Shown here: one piece after another, positions 1 to 9,154 of the stretch | Layout of the letters: each line of letters opens with the position of its first letter | How positions within the stretch are numbered: the first letter of the stretch is position 1 | Assembly: GCA_910587625.1 (NCBI GenBank) | Contig: CAJUMW010000006.1 | Span: forward strand, 21,859-85,858 | Length of the DNA stretch: 64,000 nucleotides | DNA from: an uncultured Christensenellaceae bacterium | Lineage (GTDB): Bacteria; Bacillota; Clostridia; Christensenellales; Borkfalkiaceae | Direction: 5' to 3' | Made by a program: the position numbers and the translations under genes | The notes under the pieces: model-generated | Databases searched by the model: none | Seen by the model: the letters and a program-made list of their open reading frames with translations, nothing else | What the model was told of the DNA's origin: nothing

Positions 1-122
1 GGCTGCAATTCCTTTGCCTTTGCCTTAGTTGTCGTTATTTTACCGTACCATAAGAGGTCTGAAGCCTGATTTCTTAACAGCGCGATTCTCTCCTCTGCGG
101 TTCTTCCCAATTTACCGGGCAT
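1..122 (-). CDS. rplQ: 50S ribosomal protein L17, N-terminal part
   Basis: The visible 40 residues begin [20 protein letters not shown] and continue through a KAKAKE segment, as in bacterial L17. The gene runs off the left edge. Its start codon lies three bases beyond the rpoA stop, so it is the last visible gene of the alpha part of the operon. It is a structural protein of the large subunit near the exit tunnel. Confidence 0.9.
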   Translation of the reverse strand, partial: MPGKLGRTAEERIALLRNQASDLLWYGKITTTKAKAKELQ

Positions 123-125
123 AAT

Positions 126-1079
126 TTAGTCCTCCTTGTTTGAAAGTGAAAGTCCGTAAGACTCGAGCTTTAAAATGACCTCGTCCAAAGACTTCCTGCC
201 GAGGTTTCTTACCTTCAACATCTCGTCTTCCGTCTTTCTTGTTAAATCTTCCACTGTGTGAATGTTTGCACGCTTTAAGCAGTTGTAAGAACGCACCGAA
301 AGGTCCATATCTTCAATAGCCATAGCAAGTATTTTTGCCTGTTTGTCGTCCTCGTTTTTGACGAGAATGTCAAGCCCCTTTATTGTATCGGACAAATCTA
401 CGAACAGAGAAATGTGGTCTTGCATAATTTTTGCCGCAAGCGACACAATTTCTTTTGCGCCGAACGCGCCGTTCGTCCATACTTCGAGCGTGAGCTTGTC
501 GTAGTCGGTATTCTGACCCACGCGAGTGTTCTCGACCGAGTAATTGACCTTTTTAACGGGGGTATAGATGCTGTCGACGGGAATGTAATCGATAAGCTCG
601 GTCTTGGTGTGGTCGGCGCCCTTATAGCCGCGACCTCTGCCGATTGTAATTTCCATATCGATTTTTGCGCCTGCGTCAACCGTGCATATATGCGCGTCGC
701 CGTTTATAATCTCTATTTCCGCGTCCTCGGAAATGTCGCTTGCCTTAACCTCGCAGGGACCCTCTTTATAGAGATGAACGACCTTTACATAGTCCGTATC
801 GGTTACGGTTGTTTTGATAGCAAGCGTCTTGATATTTAAAATAATTTCCGTTACGTCTTCTTTTACACCGGGAATTGCCGAAAACTCGTGCTTGACGCTT
901 CCGTCTAAAAATCTTATGCCTTGCGCCGCTGCGCCGGGTAAAGCCGACAGAAGTATTCTTCTAAGGCAGTTGCCTATTGTAAGACCGAAGCCCTTTTCAA
1001 GAGGTTCGACGACGATTTTGGCATAAGCCTGATTCTCGCTTTCCTCGACTGAAATTTTGGGCATATCCATTTCGATCAT
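126..1079 (-). CDS. rpoA: DNA-directed RNA polymerase subunit alpha
   Basis: At 317 residues this is the normal alpha length. The N-terminal assembly domain (about 1-230) includes the KGFGLTIGNCLRRILLSALP segment that forms the dimer interface. The C-terminal domain (about 250-310) contains RNLGRKSLDEV, the part that contacts UP elements and activators. It sits between rpsD and rplQ as in most bacteria and is co-transcribed with them from the promoter upstream of rpsM. Confidence 0.98.
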   Translation of the reverse strand: MIEMDMPKISVEESENQAYAKIVVEPLEKGFGLTIGNCLRRILLSALPGAAAQGIRFLDGSVKHEFSAIPGVKEDVTEIILNIKTLAIKTTVTDTDYVKVVHLYKEGPCEVKASDISEDAEIEIINGDAHICTVDAGAKIDMEITIGRGRGYKGADHTKTELIDYIPVDSIYTPVKKVNYSVENTRVGQNTDYDKLTLEVWTNGAFGAKEIVSLAAKIMQDHISLFVDLSDTIKGLDILVKNEDDKQAKILAMAIEDMDLSVRSYNCLKRANIHTVEDLTRKTEDEMLKVRNLGRKSLDEVILKLESYGLSLSNKED

Positions 1080-1105
1080 AAAACTTCCTCCTATTTTTTA
1101 ATTTT

Positions 1106-1735
1106 TTACTTGGAGTACAGCTCGACAATCATATGCTCGGCAATCTGACTGTCAATATCTTCTCTTTGGGGCAATGCCAATATCTTTCCCTGTAATTTTT
1201 CATTGTCAAATTCAAGCCATTTGGGGGTGTTTCCGCCCTTAGTTGCTTTGAGTTCTTCAAAATACTTGTTGGAAGTCTTGCATTCTTTGACGGTAATTAC
1301 GTCTCCGACCTTGACTATATACGAAGGAATATTTACTTTCTTTCCGTTTACAAGGAAATGTCCGTGATTTACAAGCTGACGGGACTGCGAACGGCTCACG
1401 CCTATGCCCATACGGAAAATTACGTTATCAAGCCTGCGCTCCAACAGTGAAAGCATGTTTTCACCGGTGATGCCCTTCATTCTGTCGGCTTTTGCGTAAT
1501 ATGCGCGGAACTGACCTTCCTGTACGCCGTAAATTCTCTTAACCTTCTGCTTTTCGCGCAGCTGCTTGCCATATTCGGAAACCTTCTTTCTTGCAGCCGC
1601 AAGACCGTGAGCGCCGGGCGCCATAGGTCTTTTTTCAAACGGGCACTTGCCGTTATAGCATTTATCGCCTTTTAAAAATAACTTTCCGCCCTCTCTTCTG
1701 CAAAGGCGGCACTTAGCCTCTCTGTATGTTGCCAT
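1106..1735 (-). CDS. rpsD: 30S ribosomal protein S4 (zinc-binding form)
   Basis: The protein has 209 residues and is a primary 16S rRNA binder that nucleates the small-subunit body. Cys9, Cys12, Cys26 and Cys31 form the zinc knuckle of C+ S4 proteins. The S4 RNA-binding domain begins near [12 protein letters not shown] (about residue 100). S4 is often the autoregulator of its operon. In many Bacilli rpsD stands alone, but here it is inside the alpha operon between rpsK and rpoA. Confidence 0.98.
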   Translation of the reverse strand: MATYREAKCRLCRREGGKLFLKGDKCYNGKCPFEKRPMAPGAHGLAAARKKVSEYGKQLREKQKVKRIYGVQEGQFRAYYAKADRMKGITGENMLSLLERRLDNVIFRMGIGVSRSQSRQLVNHGHFLVNGKKVNIPSYIVKVGDVITVKECKTSNKYFEELKATKGGNTPKWLEFDNEKLQGKILALPQREDIDSQIAEHMIVELYSK

Positions 1736-1749
1736 ATACTGTTATCTCC

Positions 1750-2148
1750 TTATACTCTACGACGCTTAGGCGGTCTGCAACCGTTGTGGGGAATGGGGGA
1801 TACGTCGGAAATGAGCGTAATTTCTACGTCGCACGCGCCAATGGCACGGATAGCCGACTCTCTGCCCGAACCCGGACCCTTTACATAAACTTCGGCATAG
1901 CGAAGTCCGTGTTCCTTTGCAGCCCTTACCGCTGTTTCGGTTGCCTGCTGTGCCGCGAACGGCGTGCCCTTTCTCGAACCCTTGAAACCAAGACTTCCTG
2001 CGGACGACCAGCTTAAAGCGTTACCCTGCATATCGGTAACGGTAACGAGCGTGTTGTTGAAAGAGGATTGAATATGAACCTGACCTCTGTCAACTTTTTT
2101 AAGTTCTCTACGCTTTCTCGTAGTTGTTGACTTTTTCTGTGCTGCCAT
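1750..2148 (-). CDS. rpsK: 30S ribosomal protein S11
   Basis: The 132-residue protein has a basic N-terminus, the [18 protein letters not shown] core and the terminal [11 protein letters not shown] tail typical of S11. It forms part of the platform at the mRNA exit. It lies 13 nt from rpsM and 14 nt from rpsD in the usual S13-S11-S4 order. Confidence 0.98.
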   Translation of the reverse strand: MAAQKKSTTTRKRRELKKVDRGQVHIQSSFNNTLVTVTDMQGNALSWSSAGSLGFKGSRKGTPFAAQQATETAVRAAKEHGLRYAEVYVKGPGSGRESAIRAIGACDVEITLISDVSPIPHNGCRPPKRRRV

Positions 2149-2161
2149 TTATCCGTCCTCC

Positions 2162-2536
2162 TTATTTAGCTCCCTTCTTCTTAGCTACCGTGCGACGAGG
2201 TCCCTTTCTCGTTCTCGCGTTCGTCTTGGAGGATTGTCCGCGTACGGGCAAGCCCTTTCTGTGACGAATGCCACGATAGCAGCCTATTTCCATAAGCCGC
2301 TTTATATTGAGCGACACTTCACTGCGAAGTTCGCCCTCAACTCTCAAATTGTGATCGATATATTCTCTTAATTTAGATACCGTCTGTTCGTCCAAATCCT
2401 TAACTCTCGTATCGGGGTCTACACCCGTTTCCGCAAGAATTTTCTGGGACGTTTTAAGACCGATACCGTAGATATAGGTGAGTCCGATTTCGACTCTCTT
2501 TTCTCTGGGTAAATCCACACCGGCAATACGTGCCAT
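2162..2536 (-). CDS. rpsM: 30S ribosomal protein S13
   Basis: The 124-residue protein starts [20 protein letters not shown], carries the [13 protein letters not shown] motif and ends in a lysine-rich tail. It sits in the 30S head and contacts the P-site tRNA and 50S bridges. It is the first gene after a 279-nt gap that contains its own sigma-A promoter, so it opens the rpsM-rpsK-rpsD-rpoA-rplQ unit. A GGAGG ribosome binding site precedes the ATG. Confidence 0.98.
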   Translation of the reverse strand: MARIAGVDLPREKRVEIGLTYIYGIGLKTSQKILAETGVDPDTRVKDLDEQTVSKLREYIDHNLRVEGELRSEVSLNIKRLMEIGCYRGIRHRKGLPVRGQSSKTNARTRKGPRRTVAKKKGAK

Positions 2537-2690
2537 CTTGATTTAATTCCTCCGTTAAAATTTTAAAATAAATTTAATAAATGTATATAAACCGCACTAA
2601 ATCCCCGCCCTGAAATTTTGGAATGTGAGCGGAGAATTTGAACGGAATTGCTTTCTTTGCCCTTGCGAGCCTAAAAATCATTTGGTATTA

Positions 2691-2719
2691 ATTATACCAT
2701 ATATATTTGGTTTTTGCAA
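2691..2719 (-). promoter_or_regulatory. sigma-A promoter of the rpsM-rpoA-rplQ unit
   Basis: On the minus strand TTGCAA (2714-2719) is followed after exactly 17 nt by TATAAT (2691-2696). The predicted start near 2684 gives a leader of about 150 nt before rpsM, long enough for translational autoregulation, but I could not draw a convincing S4-type pseudoknot in it. Confidence 0.8.
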
Positions 2720-2759
2720 CCGAAAACGCTTAGACTATGACGACTAAACGCACTTTTTA

Positions 2760-2793
2760 TGCGGAAATTTGCAGAAAATTTGTACTTTCCGCA
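2760..2793 (-). repeat. inverted repeat between rpmJ and the rpsM promoter
   Basis: TGCGGAAA (2760-2767) and TTTCCGCA (2786-2793) can form an 8-bp stem 23 nt beyond the rpmJ stop. No clean U tract follows on the minus strand, so it may be an RNA processing or pausing hairpin rather than a strong terminator. Confidence 0.45.
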
Positions 2794-2815
2794 CGCCGCT
2801 TTTTATATGAGGCTA

Positions 2816-2932
2816 TTAGCCCTGACGCTGTTTATGGCTCTTGTTCTTAGAACAAATTACCATAACTTTGCCGTTTCTTTTAATTACTTTGCACTTGTCG
2901 CACATAGGTTTTACGGAAGGTCTTACTTTCAT
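2816..2932 (-). CDS. rpmJ: 50S ribosomal protein L36
   Basis: This short gene encodes 38 residues beginning [17 protein letters not shown] and ending SHKQRQG. Cys11, Cys14, Cys27 and His33 are the C3H zinc ligands of the C+ form of L36. Most L36 proteins have 37 residues. The extra residue lies between Cys27 and the histidine (CSKNKSH instead of the usual CENPKH). It follows infA closely, as in other Firmicutes. Confidence 0.95.
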   Translation of the reverse strand: MKVRPSVKPMCDKCKVIKRNGKVMVICSKNKSHKQRQG

Positions 2933-2986
2933 AACAGTACTCCTCAAAATTTTGTTTAGCGGACTGTGCCGCCGAATATGTTTAAA

Positions 2987-3208
2987 TCAGTTTTTGGAAC
3001 GCCAAGTAATGCGCCCCTTATTAAGGTCATACGGGCTTATTTCAAGCTTTACATTGTCACCCTCGATAATGCGGATGTAATTCATACGCAATTTACCCGA
3101 AATATACGCCGTAATGACGTGACCGTTTGTTAGTTTGACTTTGAAATTTGCATTGGGAAGGCACTCTATTACTTTGCCTTCTGTTTCAATAACGTCGTCT
3201 TTGGACAC
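2987..3208 (-). CDS. infA: translation initiation factor IF-1
   Basis: The 73-residue protein is a single OB-fold starting [18 protein letters not shown], with the [10 protein letters not shown] segment and a terminal GRITWRSKN, all standard for IF-1. It occupies the A site during initiation. It lies between the KOW protein and rpmJ, its usual Firmicutes position. Confidence 0.98.
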   Translation of the reverse strand: MSKDDVIETEGKVIECLPNANFKVKLTNGHVITAYISGKLRMNYIRIIEGDNVKLEISPYDLNKGRITWRSKN

Positions 3209-3228
3209 AAAGTTACCTCAAAATTTTT

Positions 3229-3528
3229 TTATTGCTCGTCGTTTTGAACAAGTTGGGGATAATTGTATTTTTTCAGCGCGGAGAATATCTCGGTATCGTA
3301 AACCTTGCTGCCGTCCGCAAGCTTTGTCGCAATACTTTCGCAAAACTCGGGAAGCAAATTTAAGTGTTTAAGATTTTTCTTTTTAGGTTCGGCAAGCTTT
3401 TTGAAGTTGCCGTCCGAAACGCTAACCGTTCCGTCGTCGTTAAGCTCGACTATGAGATAGTACCGCGATTTATCTCTGCCCTGTATGCTTTGACAAATGC
3501 CGCCCACGGCAGGGGTCTTTACTTTCAT
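3229..3528 (-). CDS. KOW-domain RNA-binding protein (L14e/L27e-like)
   Basis: This is a basic protein of 99 residues. Its N-terminal part (GGICQSIQGRDKSRYYLIVE) has the G...I.S..GRD...Y.IV pattern of the small KOW proteins that Firmicutes keep between map and infA (COG2163-like). A conserved C-terminal helix-turn segment follows. Its role is unproven; RNA or ribosome binding is inferred from the fold and from its place in the operon. Confidence 0.8.
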   Translation of the reverse strand: MKVKTPAVGGICQSIQGRDKSRYYLIVELNDDGTVSVSDGNFKKLAEPKKKNLKHLNLLPEFCESIATKLADGSKVYDTEIFSALKKYNYPQLVQNDEQ

Positions 3529-3544
3529 ATCTTTTAAACCAGCG

Positions 3545-4291
3545 TTAAAGAGTTAATATTTCAACTCCGTCCTCCAAGATGAGTACGGTGTTTTCATAGT
3601 GTGCGGCAGGCTTGCCGTCCGCAGTTTTAACCGTCCAGCCGTCGCGCCTGTCTACCGTGACTTTGTAAGTACCCATATTAATCATAGGCTCTATACATAT
3701 AGTCATTCCGGCTTTAAGACGCATTCCCGTACCGCGTTTGCCGTAATTGGGAACCGACGGGTCCTCGTGCATGCTTCTGCCTATGCCGTGCCCCGTAAGA
3801 GCGCGGACAACCGAGTAGCCGTTTGCTTCGGCGTGAGTTTGCACCGCGTATCCTATATCGAACAGCGGAACACCTGCTTTAAGCCCTTCGCAAGCTTTAA
3901 AAAAGCATTCCTCGGTAACTTTTACAAGCTTTTTCCTTTCTTCGGAAACGTTGCCGATAAGATAAGTTCTTGCGCAGTCGCCGTGATAGCCGTTTTTTTC
4001 CGCCACTATATCGACGCTGACAATATCGCCGTCGAGAATTACTCTGTCGTCGGGTATGCCGTGAACAACAACTTCGTTTACGGACACGCACGAACTTGCC
4101 GGGTAGCCCTCGTAGCCGAGCTCGGACGGGGTTGCGCCGCAGGAAGTTATGTACTTATAGACAAGTTCGTCAACTTCCTTTGTCGTCATTCCGGCGCAGA
4201 TATGCTTGCCGACAAAATCCAAAGTTTCCTTTGCTATGCGGCAGCTCTCGCGCATTAACGCTATTTCTTCGTCGTTCTTTACAGTAACCAT
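3545..4291 (-). CDS. map: methionine aminopeptidase, type I
   Basis: The 248-residue enzyme removes the initiator methionine from nascent proteins. All active-site residues can be placed: His77, then the dimetal ligands Asp94, Asp105, His168, Glu201 and Glu233, spaced as in the E. coli enzyme. There is no N-terminal zinc-finger extension. The start codon overlaps the adk stop by one base (TAATG), which suggests translational coupling. Confidence 0.97.
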   Translation of the reverse strand: MVTVKNDEEIALMRESCRIAKETLDFVGKHICAGMTTKEVDELVYKYITSCGATPSELGYEGYPASSCVSVNEVVVHGIPDDRVILDGDIVSVDIVAEKNGYHGDCARTYLIGNVSEERKKLVKVTEECFFKACEGLKAGVPLFDIGYAVQTHAEANGYSVVRALTGHGIGRSMHEDPSVPNYGKRGTGMRLKAGMTICIEPMINMGTYKVTVDRRDGWTVKTADGKPAAHYENTVLILEDGVEILTL

Positions 4292-4914
4292 TATTTATCG
4301 AGAATTTTGCGGATTTGCTCGAACACTTCGTCGGGAGAACCCTTGCCGCTTGTAACCGACGCAAGCTTGCCCTGCGACTTGTAATAATCGATTAAGGGCG
4401 CGGTCTGCGTGTTGTACGTTTCAAGACGGGCTTTTACAGTGTCGGGGTTATCATCCGCACGTTGATAGAGTTCGTTGCCGCATTTTGCGCAGGTAGTTGC
4501 GCCGTTGAGCGTGGAAACGTGATAGCTTTCTCCGCAAGAGCAGACGCGTCTGCCGCAGATTCTGTCCATCAAGAGCGCCTCGTCAACGTTTATGTTGAGG
4601 CACAAATCGATATTTGCGAACTTATCAAGCTGTTGCGCCTGATAGAGGTTGCGAGGGAAGCCGTCGAGCATATAACCGTGCTTTGCGTCGTCCCAGGTGA
4701 GTCTGTCCTCTACTATTTTGCAGGTAACTTCGTCGGGAACAAGCTTGCCTGCGTCGATATACGACTTTGCAAGCTTGCCGATTTCGGTACCGCCCTTAAT
4801 ATTTGCACGGAAAATATCGCCCGTGGAAATATGAAGAAGTTTATAATTTTCTGCAATTTTGCTTGCCTGTGTACCCTTGCCTGCGCCGGGTGCACCGAGT
4901 AATATAATATTCAT
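4291..4914 (-). CDS. adk: adenylate kinase
   Basis: The 207-residue enzyme interconverts ATP, AMP and ADP. The P-loop GAPGAGKGT (7-15) and the NMP-binding region are normal. The lid (about 119-155) is the zinc-type lid of Gram-positive bacteria, with Cys125, Cys127, Cys142 and Cys145. The first pair is spaced C-x-C instead of the usual C-x2-C, so metal binding may be altered. It lies between secY and map. Confidence 0.97.
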   Translation of the reverse strand: MNIILLGAPGAGKGTQASKIAENYKLLHISTGDIFRANIKGGTEIGKLAKSYIDAGKLVPDEVTCKIVEDRLTWDDAKHGYMLDGFPRNLYQAQQLDKFANIDLCLNINVDEALLMDRICGRRVCSCGESYHVSTLNGATTCAKCGNELYQRADDNPDTVKARLETYNTQTAPLIDYYKSQGKLASVTSGKGSPDEVFEQIRKILDK

Positions 4915-4938
4915 TATATCGTTTCCCCTGTCGGTCGA

Positions 4939-6315
4939 TTATTTCAAGAAGCCCTTATAATTTTTCATCATAAGCTGGCTTTCAAGCTGCTTGTCGAGTT
5001 CGAGCGCAACGGAAACTACGATTAGAATACCCGTTGTGGAGAACACCGAAAGAAGCGTAAGATTGCTCATACCCAAGCTCGATAAAATCATAGAAAGAAT
5101 GGACGGAATGAACGCAACGAGCGAGAGATAAATCGCGCCGAAGAGCGTTATTCTGTTGTTGATCTTTTTAAGATAATCGGAAGTGGGTTTGCCGGGACGG
5201 ATACCTTGAATAAAGCCGCCGTTCTGCTGAATGGTCTTAGACACGTCCTCGGGATTGAACTGCATTGAAGCATAGAAGAACGAGAACGCAAAGATGAGTA
5301 AGCACAGCGTAACCATATATATAAGCTGACCGTACCAATAAGGCGACGAACCGGAGAACCAATCGACAACGCCCTGCTGAGCCGGATGATCTGCCGGACA
5401 GAACAAGCTTATAATCATCTGAGGGAAAGAAATAAGCGCGAACGCGAAGATTAAAGGCATAACGCCCGAACCTGCGATTCTGATAGGGATTACGGAGGAT
5501 TGTCCGCCGTACATCTTTCTGCCCTTAACCTGTTTAGCGTACTGAACGGGTATCTTTCTTTCCGAAAGGTCAACGGTTACGATAGCCGCAAATTCGACTA
5601 TTGTCAGAATTATAAAGCCTAGAAGCTCCCAGAACCTTGCATAAGTTCCCGTAAATCCTTCGGTAAGGTTTGCTACTATCGTAAGACCTGCCGTCGAAAG
5701 GATACCTATGAAAATTATAATGGAAATACCGTTGGAAATTCCGTATTCGGTTATTCTTTCGCCTATCCACATAACCAGCATTGCGCCGGCAGTATAGACG
5801 ACGGTAAGGAAAATACCTGCCATCCACTGTGCGCCGAGTTCGCTTACCGCACCTACGGTGCCGCCGCCGAACACAGCCGTTCTGATTGCCGTAACGCCGT
5901 CCTCGTTGGGTTGGAAGCCGAAGTTTACGATGATACCTATTGCCTGCGCTACCGCAAGAGCGATAGTGACGTAACGGGTTATCTGCGCAATTTTCTTTCT
6001 GCCTTCTTCACCCTGTTTGGACAATCTTTCAAGGGCGGGAATACCGACTGTCAAAAGCTGAATAATAATCGACGCGTTGATATACGGGCTTATGCCGAGC
6101 GCAAACAAAGTTGCGTTGCCGAGCGAACCGCCCGTTATCGACGACATTATCGATAAAAAGCTGTTGTTGTCGATTACGCCTGAAAACGTTTCCGGATTTA
6201 TACCGGGTACGGGAATATAGCAGCCGACGCGGAAGAGCAAAAGAAGAAGCAGAGTTATCCAAATCTTCTTTCTTATTTCCTTGACCTTAAAACAATTTTT
6301 TATTGTTTCGAACAT
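4939..6315 (-). CDS. secY: preprotein translocase subunit SecY
   Basis: The 458-residue membrane protein has ten hydrophobic segments and forms the protein-conducting channel for Sec export. Recognisable parts are VGCYIPVPGINPE near the start, the TM2 plug region and the FNPEDVSKTIQQNGGFIQGI loop that contacts SecA and the ribosome. It follows rplO at the end of the spc block, the usual position. Confidence 0.98.
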   Translation of the reverse strand: MFETIKNCFKVKEIRKKIWITLLLLLLFRVGCYIPVPGINPETFSGVIDNNSFLSIMSSITGGSLGNATLFALGISPYINASIIIQLLTVGIPALERLSKQGEEGRKKIAQITRYVTIALAVAQAIGIIVNFGFQPNEDGVTAIRTAVFGGGTVGAVSELGAQWMAGIFLTVVYTAGAMLVMWIGERITEYGISNGISIIIFIGILSTAGLTIVANLTEGFTGTYARFWELLGFIILTIVEFAAIVTVDLSERKIPVQYAKQVKGRKMYGGQSSVIPIRIAGSGVMPLIFAFALISFPQMIISLFCPADHPAQQGVVDWFSGSSPYWYGQLIYMVTLCLLIFAFSFFYASMQFNPEDVSKTIQQNGGFIQGIRPGKPTSDYLKKINNRITLFGAIYLSLVAFIPSILSMILSSLGMSNLTLLSVFSTTGILIVVSVALELDKQLESQLMMKNYKGFLK

Positions 6316-6360
6316 TTCAAACCTTCTTACCGTGCGACAAGCGCACGGGAGCGTTTATTT

Positions 6361-6810
6361 TTATTGAATAACTTCAACCGTGCCGCCGGCTTTTTCGATA
6401 GCCGTCTTTGCACTTTCGGAGAATTTAGCCGCTTTGACAGTGAGCGCAACGTTGAGCTCGCCGTTGCCGAGAACTTTAAGTCCCACGGAATTCTTAACCT
6501 CTTTTGTAAGTCCGTTAAGCCTTACATAGCCGAAGTCAACCACAGTACCTGCAGGTACGTTTGCAAGCTGACTTAAATTGATTATGGTATAGCTGGTAGC
6601 CCATTTGTTGTGGAAACCGCGCTTGGGAATTCTTCTTGCAAGGGGCATTTGACCGCCCTCGAAACCGGGACGAACGCCGCCGCCCGAACGAGCCCACTGA
6701 CCTTTATGACCTTTACCCGAAGTTTTGCCCAAACCCGAGCCTATACCTCTGCCCAGCCTCTTTGCCGGGGTCTTTGCGCCCTCTGCGGGCGATAAAGTAT
6801 CGATTCTCAT
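6361..6810 (-). CDS. rplO: 50S ribosomal protein L15
   Basis: I start it at the ATG giving MRIDTLSPAEGAKTPAKRLG, because an AAGGAG site lies just upstream and family members start there; this gives 149 residues. The glycine/arginine-rich N-terminal tail (GRGIGSGLGKTSGKGHKG) enters the 50S interior. The C-terminal globular domain ends KAGGTVEVIQ. A domain resembling this C-terminus recurs in the membrane protein at 55819-57774. Confidence 0.97.
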   Translation of the reverse strand: MRIDTLSPAEGAKTPAKRLGRGIGSGLGKTSGKGHKGQWARSGGGVRPGFEGGQMPLARRIPKRGFHNKWATSYTIINLSQLANVPAGTVVDFGYVRLNGLTKEVKNSVGLKVLGNGELNVALTVKAAKFSESAKTAIEKAGGTVEVIQ

Positions 6811-6820
6811 TTTGTACTCC

Positions 6821-6994
6821 TTAAACCTTTTCAACCTTGACAAGGTGCGAAACCTTGTTAATCTGACCTAAATTTGCCGGATTTTCCTCAAAGGTCTTGG
6901 ACTGACGGATTTTTTTAAGCCCGAGTGCGGCAGCAGTTGCCTTTACCGACTTAATTTGTCCGTTTAAACTTTTTATTAAAGTTACTTTAACCAT
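6821..6994 (-). CDS. rpmD: 50S ribosomal protein L30
   Basis: This 57-residue gene begins MVKVTLIKSLNGQIKSVKAT and ends HLVKVEKV. The pattern I.R/K.....K....LGL.KI.......NP...G.I..V.HLV is that of bacterial L30. It sits between rpsE and rplO with 10-13 nt gaps, the standard order. Confidence 0.95.
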   Translation of the reverse strand: MVKVTLIKSLNGQIKSVKATAAALGLKKIRQSKTFEENPANLGQINKVSHLVKVEKV

Positions 6995-7007
6995 TATCTG
7001 CCTCCGA

Positions 7008-7541
7008 TTATCTAAGCTCGTTCACGTCTTTGCCGCGTGCAGCCGCAATTTCTTCGGGCGACTTCAAGTCGTAAAGTCCGTAAACAGCCGCCTTTACACA
7101 GTTGATGGGGTTAGAAGTGCCGTGCGACTTTGTTCTTACGTCCTTGACGCCCGCAGCTTCCATAACCGCACGGACGGGGCCGCCTGCGATAACGCCGGTA
7201 CCTTCGGATGCCGGCATCATAAGTACGCAACCTCTGCCGAATACGCCCTGAACCGTGTGGGGAATGGACGTGCCCAAAAGCGCGACCTTTCTCATATTTT
7301 TCTTAGCCTGAGCGTTTGCTTTTTCGATTGCCTCGGGAACTTCTTTGGATTTGCCCATTCCGTAACCTACCGAGCCCTTGCCGTCACCGACTACAACGAG
7401 CGCGGCAAAGCGCATGTTTCTACCGCCTTTAACGGTCTTGGTAACTCTGTTTACCTGAATGAGCTTTTTAATTAATCCGTCGTCTTCCTGCCTGCGTCTG
7501 TCGTTATTTCTTCTTGCAGGTCTTTCTTTCTTTTCTTCCAT
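7008..7541 (-). CDS. rpsE: 30S ribosomal protein S5
   Basis: I chose the ATG giving [16 protein letters not shown] (177 residues) because TAAGGAG precedes it; an upstream extension would run into rplR. The double-stranded RNA-binding half contains [20 protein letters not shown], and the C-terminal half has [14 protein letters not shown]5 supports decoding accuracy and helicase activity at the mRNA entry site. Confidence 0.97.
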   Translation of the reverse strand: MEEKKERPARRNNDRRRQEDDGLIKKLIQVNRVTKTVKGGRNMRFAALVVVGDGKGSVGYGMGKSKEVPEAIEKANAQAKKNMRKVALLGTSIPHTVQGVFGRGCVLMMPASEGTGVIAGGPVRAVMEAAGVKDVRTKSHGTSNPINCVKAAVYGLYDLKSPEEIAAARGKDVNELR

Positions 7542-7551
7542 AATACGCTCC

Positions 7552-7920
7552 TTAGAAATTGAGTCCGGCTTCCCTTGCGCCGTCTGCGACCGCCTGTACA
7601 CGTCCCGTGTAGAGGTATCCGCCCCTGTCAAAGACTACGCTCTCGATTCCGAGCTTTTTAGCCTTTTCCGCAACCGCCTTGCCAACTTCCTTAGCGGCGT
7701 CGGTCTTGGTCATTTCGCTTATCTTAGCCTTGACGTCCTTCTCCATAGTAGACGCCGAGCAGAGCGTAACACCCTTTACGTCGTCTATAATCTGAGCATA
7801 GATGTGATTTAAACTGCGGTAAACGCTCAAACGAGGAGTTTCGGCAGTTCCGCTTATCTTTTTGCGAACTCTGGTGTGCCTTCTCAAACGCTCTTCGTTT
7901 TTGTCTATCTTCTTTATCAT
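7552..7920 (-). CDS. rplR: 50S ribosomal protein L18
   Basis: The ATG giving [15 protein letters not shown] (122 residues) has an AAGGAG site eight bases upstream and is preferred over a longer frame. [13 protein letters not shown] sequence ([16 protein letters not shown]) and the terminal [11 protein letters not shown] are L18 hallmarks. It binds 5S rRNA together with L5. Confidence 0.97.
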   Translation of the reverse strand: MIKKIDKNEERLRRHTRVRKKISGTAETPRLSVYRSLNHIYAQIIDDVKGVTLCSASTMEKDVKAKISEMTKTDAAKEVGKAVAEKAKKLGIESVVFDRGGYLYTGRVQAVADGAREAGLNF

Positions 7921-7985
7921 AATATCTCCTTCGAGCAAGCAACCCTGTCAAGGGTTTCTCCTCCCGTACGCCGCGGCGTGGGGAA

Positions 7986-8534
7986 TTACTTCTTGCCCTT
8001 ACCTCCCGTCTTACCTTCCTTACGCTCGATTACCTCGTCGCTGTAAGCGATACCGTAACCGTGGTAGGGCTCGGGGATTCTTACCGTACGGATATTTGCA
8101 GCCGTCTGTCCGACAAGCGTTTTGTCAATACCCGAAACTTTGATTTCGTTGGGTGTGGGGCACTCGAGCTTAATGCCCTGAGGCTCGACAAACTCTACGG
8201 GGTGTGAAAAGCCTACGTTCATAACAAGCTTGTTGCCCTGCTTTGCAACCTTCCAACCTACGCCGTTTACTTTGAGCGTTCTGGTATAGCCGTCGGTAAC
8301 GCCGACTACCATATTGTGAAGGAGCGCGCGGTAGAGTCCGTGCTTTGCGTTTGCGTCGGTATTGTCAGCCGTCTTTTCGACGATTGCTTCGGCGCCGTTT
8401 ACTTTGATATCGATATCGCCTACGACTTTCTGCGTAAGCGTACCCTTGCTGCCCTTTACGGTAACAAGTCCGTTTTCAAACGTAACAGTTACGCCGGCAG
8501 GAAGGTGTACGGGTAATTTACCTATTCTTGACAT
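7986..8534 (-). CDS. rplF: 50S ribosomal protein L6
   Basis: The 182-residue protein starts MSRIGKLPVHLPAGVTV and contains two L6 repeats. The second repeat ends with the IRTVRIPEPYHGYGIAYSDE signature near the sarcin-ricin loop contact. The C-terminus is lysine- and glycine-rich. It lies between rpsH and rplR. Confidence 0.98.
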   Translation of the reverse strand: MSRIGKLPVHLPAGVTVTFENGLVTVKGSKGTLTQKVVGDIDIKVNGAEAIVEKTADNTDANAKHGLYRALLHNMVVGVTDGYTRTLKVNGVGWKVAKQGNKLVMNVGFSHPVEFVEPQGIKLECPTPNEIKVSGIDKTLVGQTAANIRTVRIPEPYHGYGIAYSDEVIERKEGKTGGKGKK

Positions 8535-8547
8535 TAAAATTACCTCC

Positions 8548-8940
8548 TTACCAGATATAGCAAAGCACTTCGCCGCCTACATTGCGCGCCTTTGCCTGCT
8601 TATCCGTCATTATTCCCTTGTTTGTAGAAAGAACAGCGATACCGAGACCGTCCATTACTCTGGGCATGGTTTCCACGTCGGAATAGACGCGAAGTCCGGG
8701 ACGGGAAACGCGCTTTAAGCCGTTTATAACGCTCTTCTTTTTACCGATATATTTAAGGGTTATTACTATTTTGCCGTTATAGCCGTCGTCCGCATAGTCA
8801 ACGCTGTTGACGTATCCTTCGTTAAGGAGAATTTCAGCTATAGCTTTTTTCATATTTGATGAGGGAACTTCTACCGTTTCCTTGTTGGCTCTTATAGCGT
8901 TTCTTACGCGTGTGAGCATATCTGCAATAGGATCTGTCAT
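8548..8940 (-). CDS. rpsH: 30S ribosomal protein S8
   Basis: The 130-residue protein starts [20 protein letters not shown] and ends [10 protein letters not shown], both diagnostic. The [19 protein letters not shown] segment binds helix 21 of 16S rRNA. In E. coli S8 represses the spc operon; no target site was identified here. Confidence 0.98.
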   Translation of the reverse strand: MTDPIADMLTRVRNAIRANKETVEVPSSNMKKAIAEILLNEGYVNSVDYADDGYNGKIVITLKYIGKKKSVINGLKRVSRPGLRVYSDVETMPRVMDGLGIAVLSTNKGIMTDKQAKARNVGGEVLCYIW

Positions 8941-8959
8941 TTCTTCTTTCCTCCTCTTA

Positions 8960-9145
8960 TTACCAGCTCGATTTTCTTACGCCGGGAATCTGTCCCTTAT
9001 AAGCGAGGTTTCTGAAACAGATACGGCATACTCCGTACTTGCGAAGAACCGCGTGGGGTCTGCCGCAGATAGAACATCTCGTATAAGCTCTGGTAGAGTA
9101 TTTAGCAGGCTTTTGCTGCTTATTTATCATTGCTTTCTTTGCCAT
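8960..9145 (-). CDS. rpsN: 30S ribosomal protein S14, zinc-binding type Z
   Basis: The 61-residue short form has Cys24, Cys27, Cys40 and Cys43 in two C-x2-C pairs and ends [11 protein letters not shown]. This is the ancestral zinc-binding S14 found in Gram-positive bacteria. It lies between rplE and rpsH. Confidence 0.98.
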   Translation of the reverse strand: MAKKAMINKQQKPAKYSTRAYTRCSICGRPHAVLRKYGVCRICFRNLAYKGQIPGVRKSSW

Positions 9146-9154
9146 ATTTACTCC

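Noticed and set aside
414..839. 141-codon open frame on the plus strand inside rpoA
   Set aside because: It is antisense to a certain gene, has no ribosome binding site and encodes no recognisable protein.
2537..2690. E. coli-type S4 pseudoknot in the rpsM leader
   Set aside because: The leader is long enough, but I found no pairing scheme that reproduces the pseudoknot.
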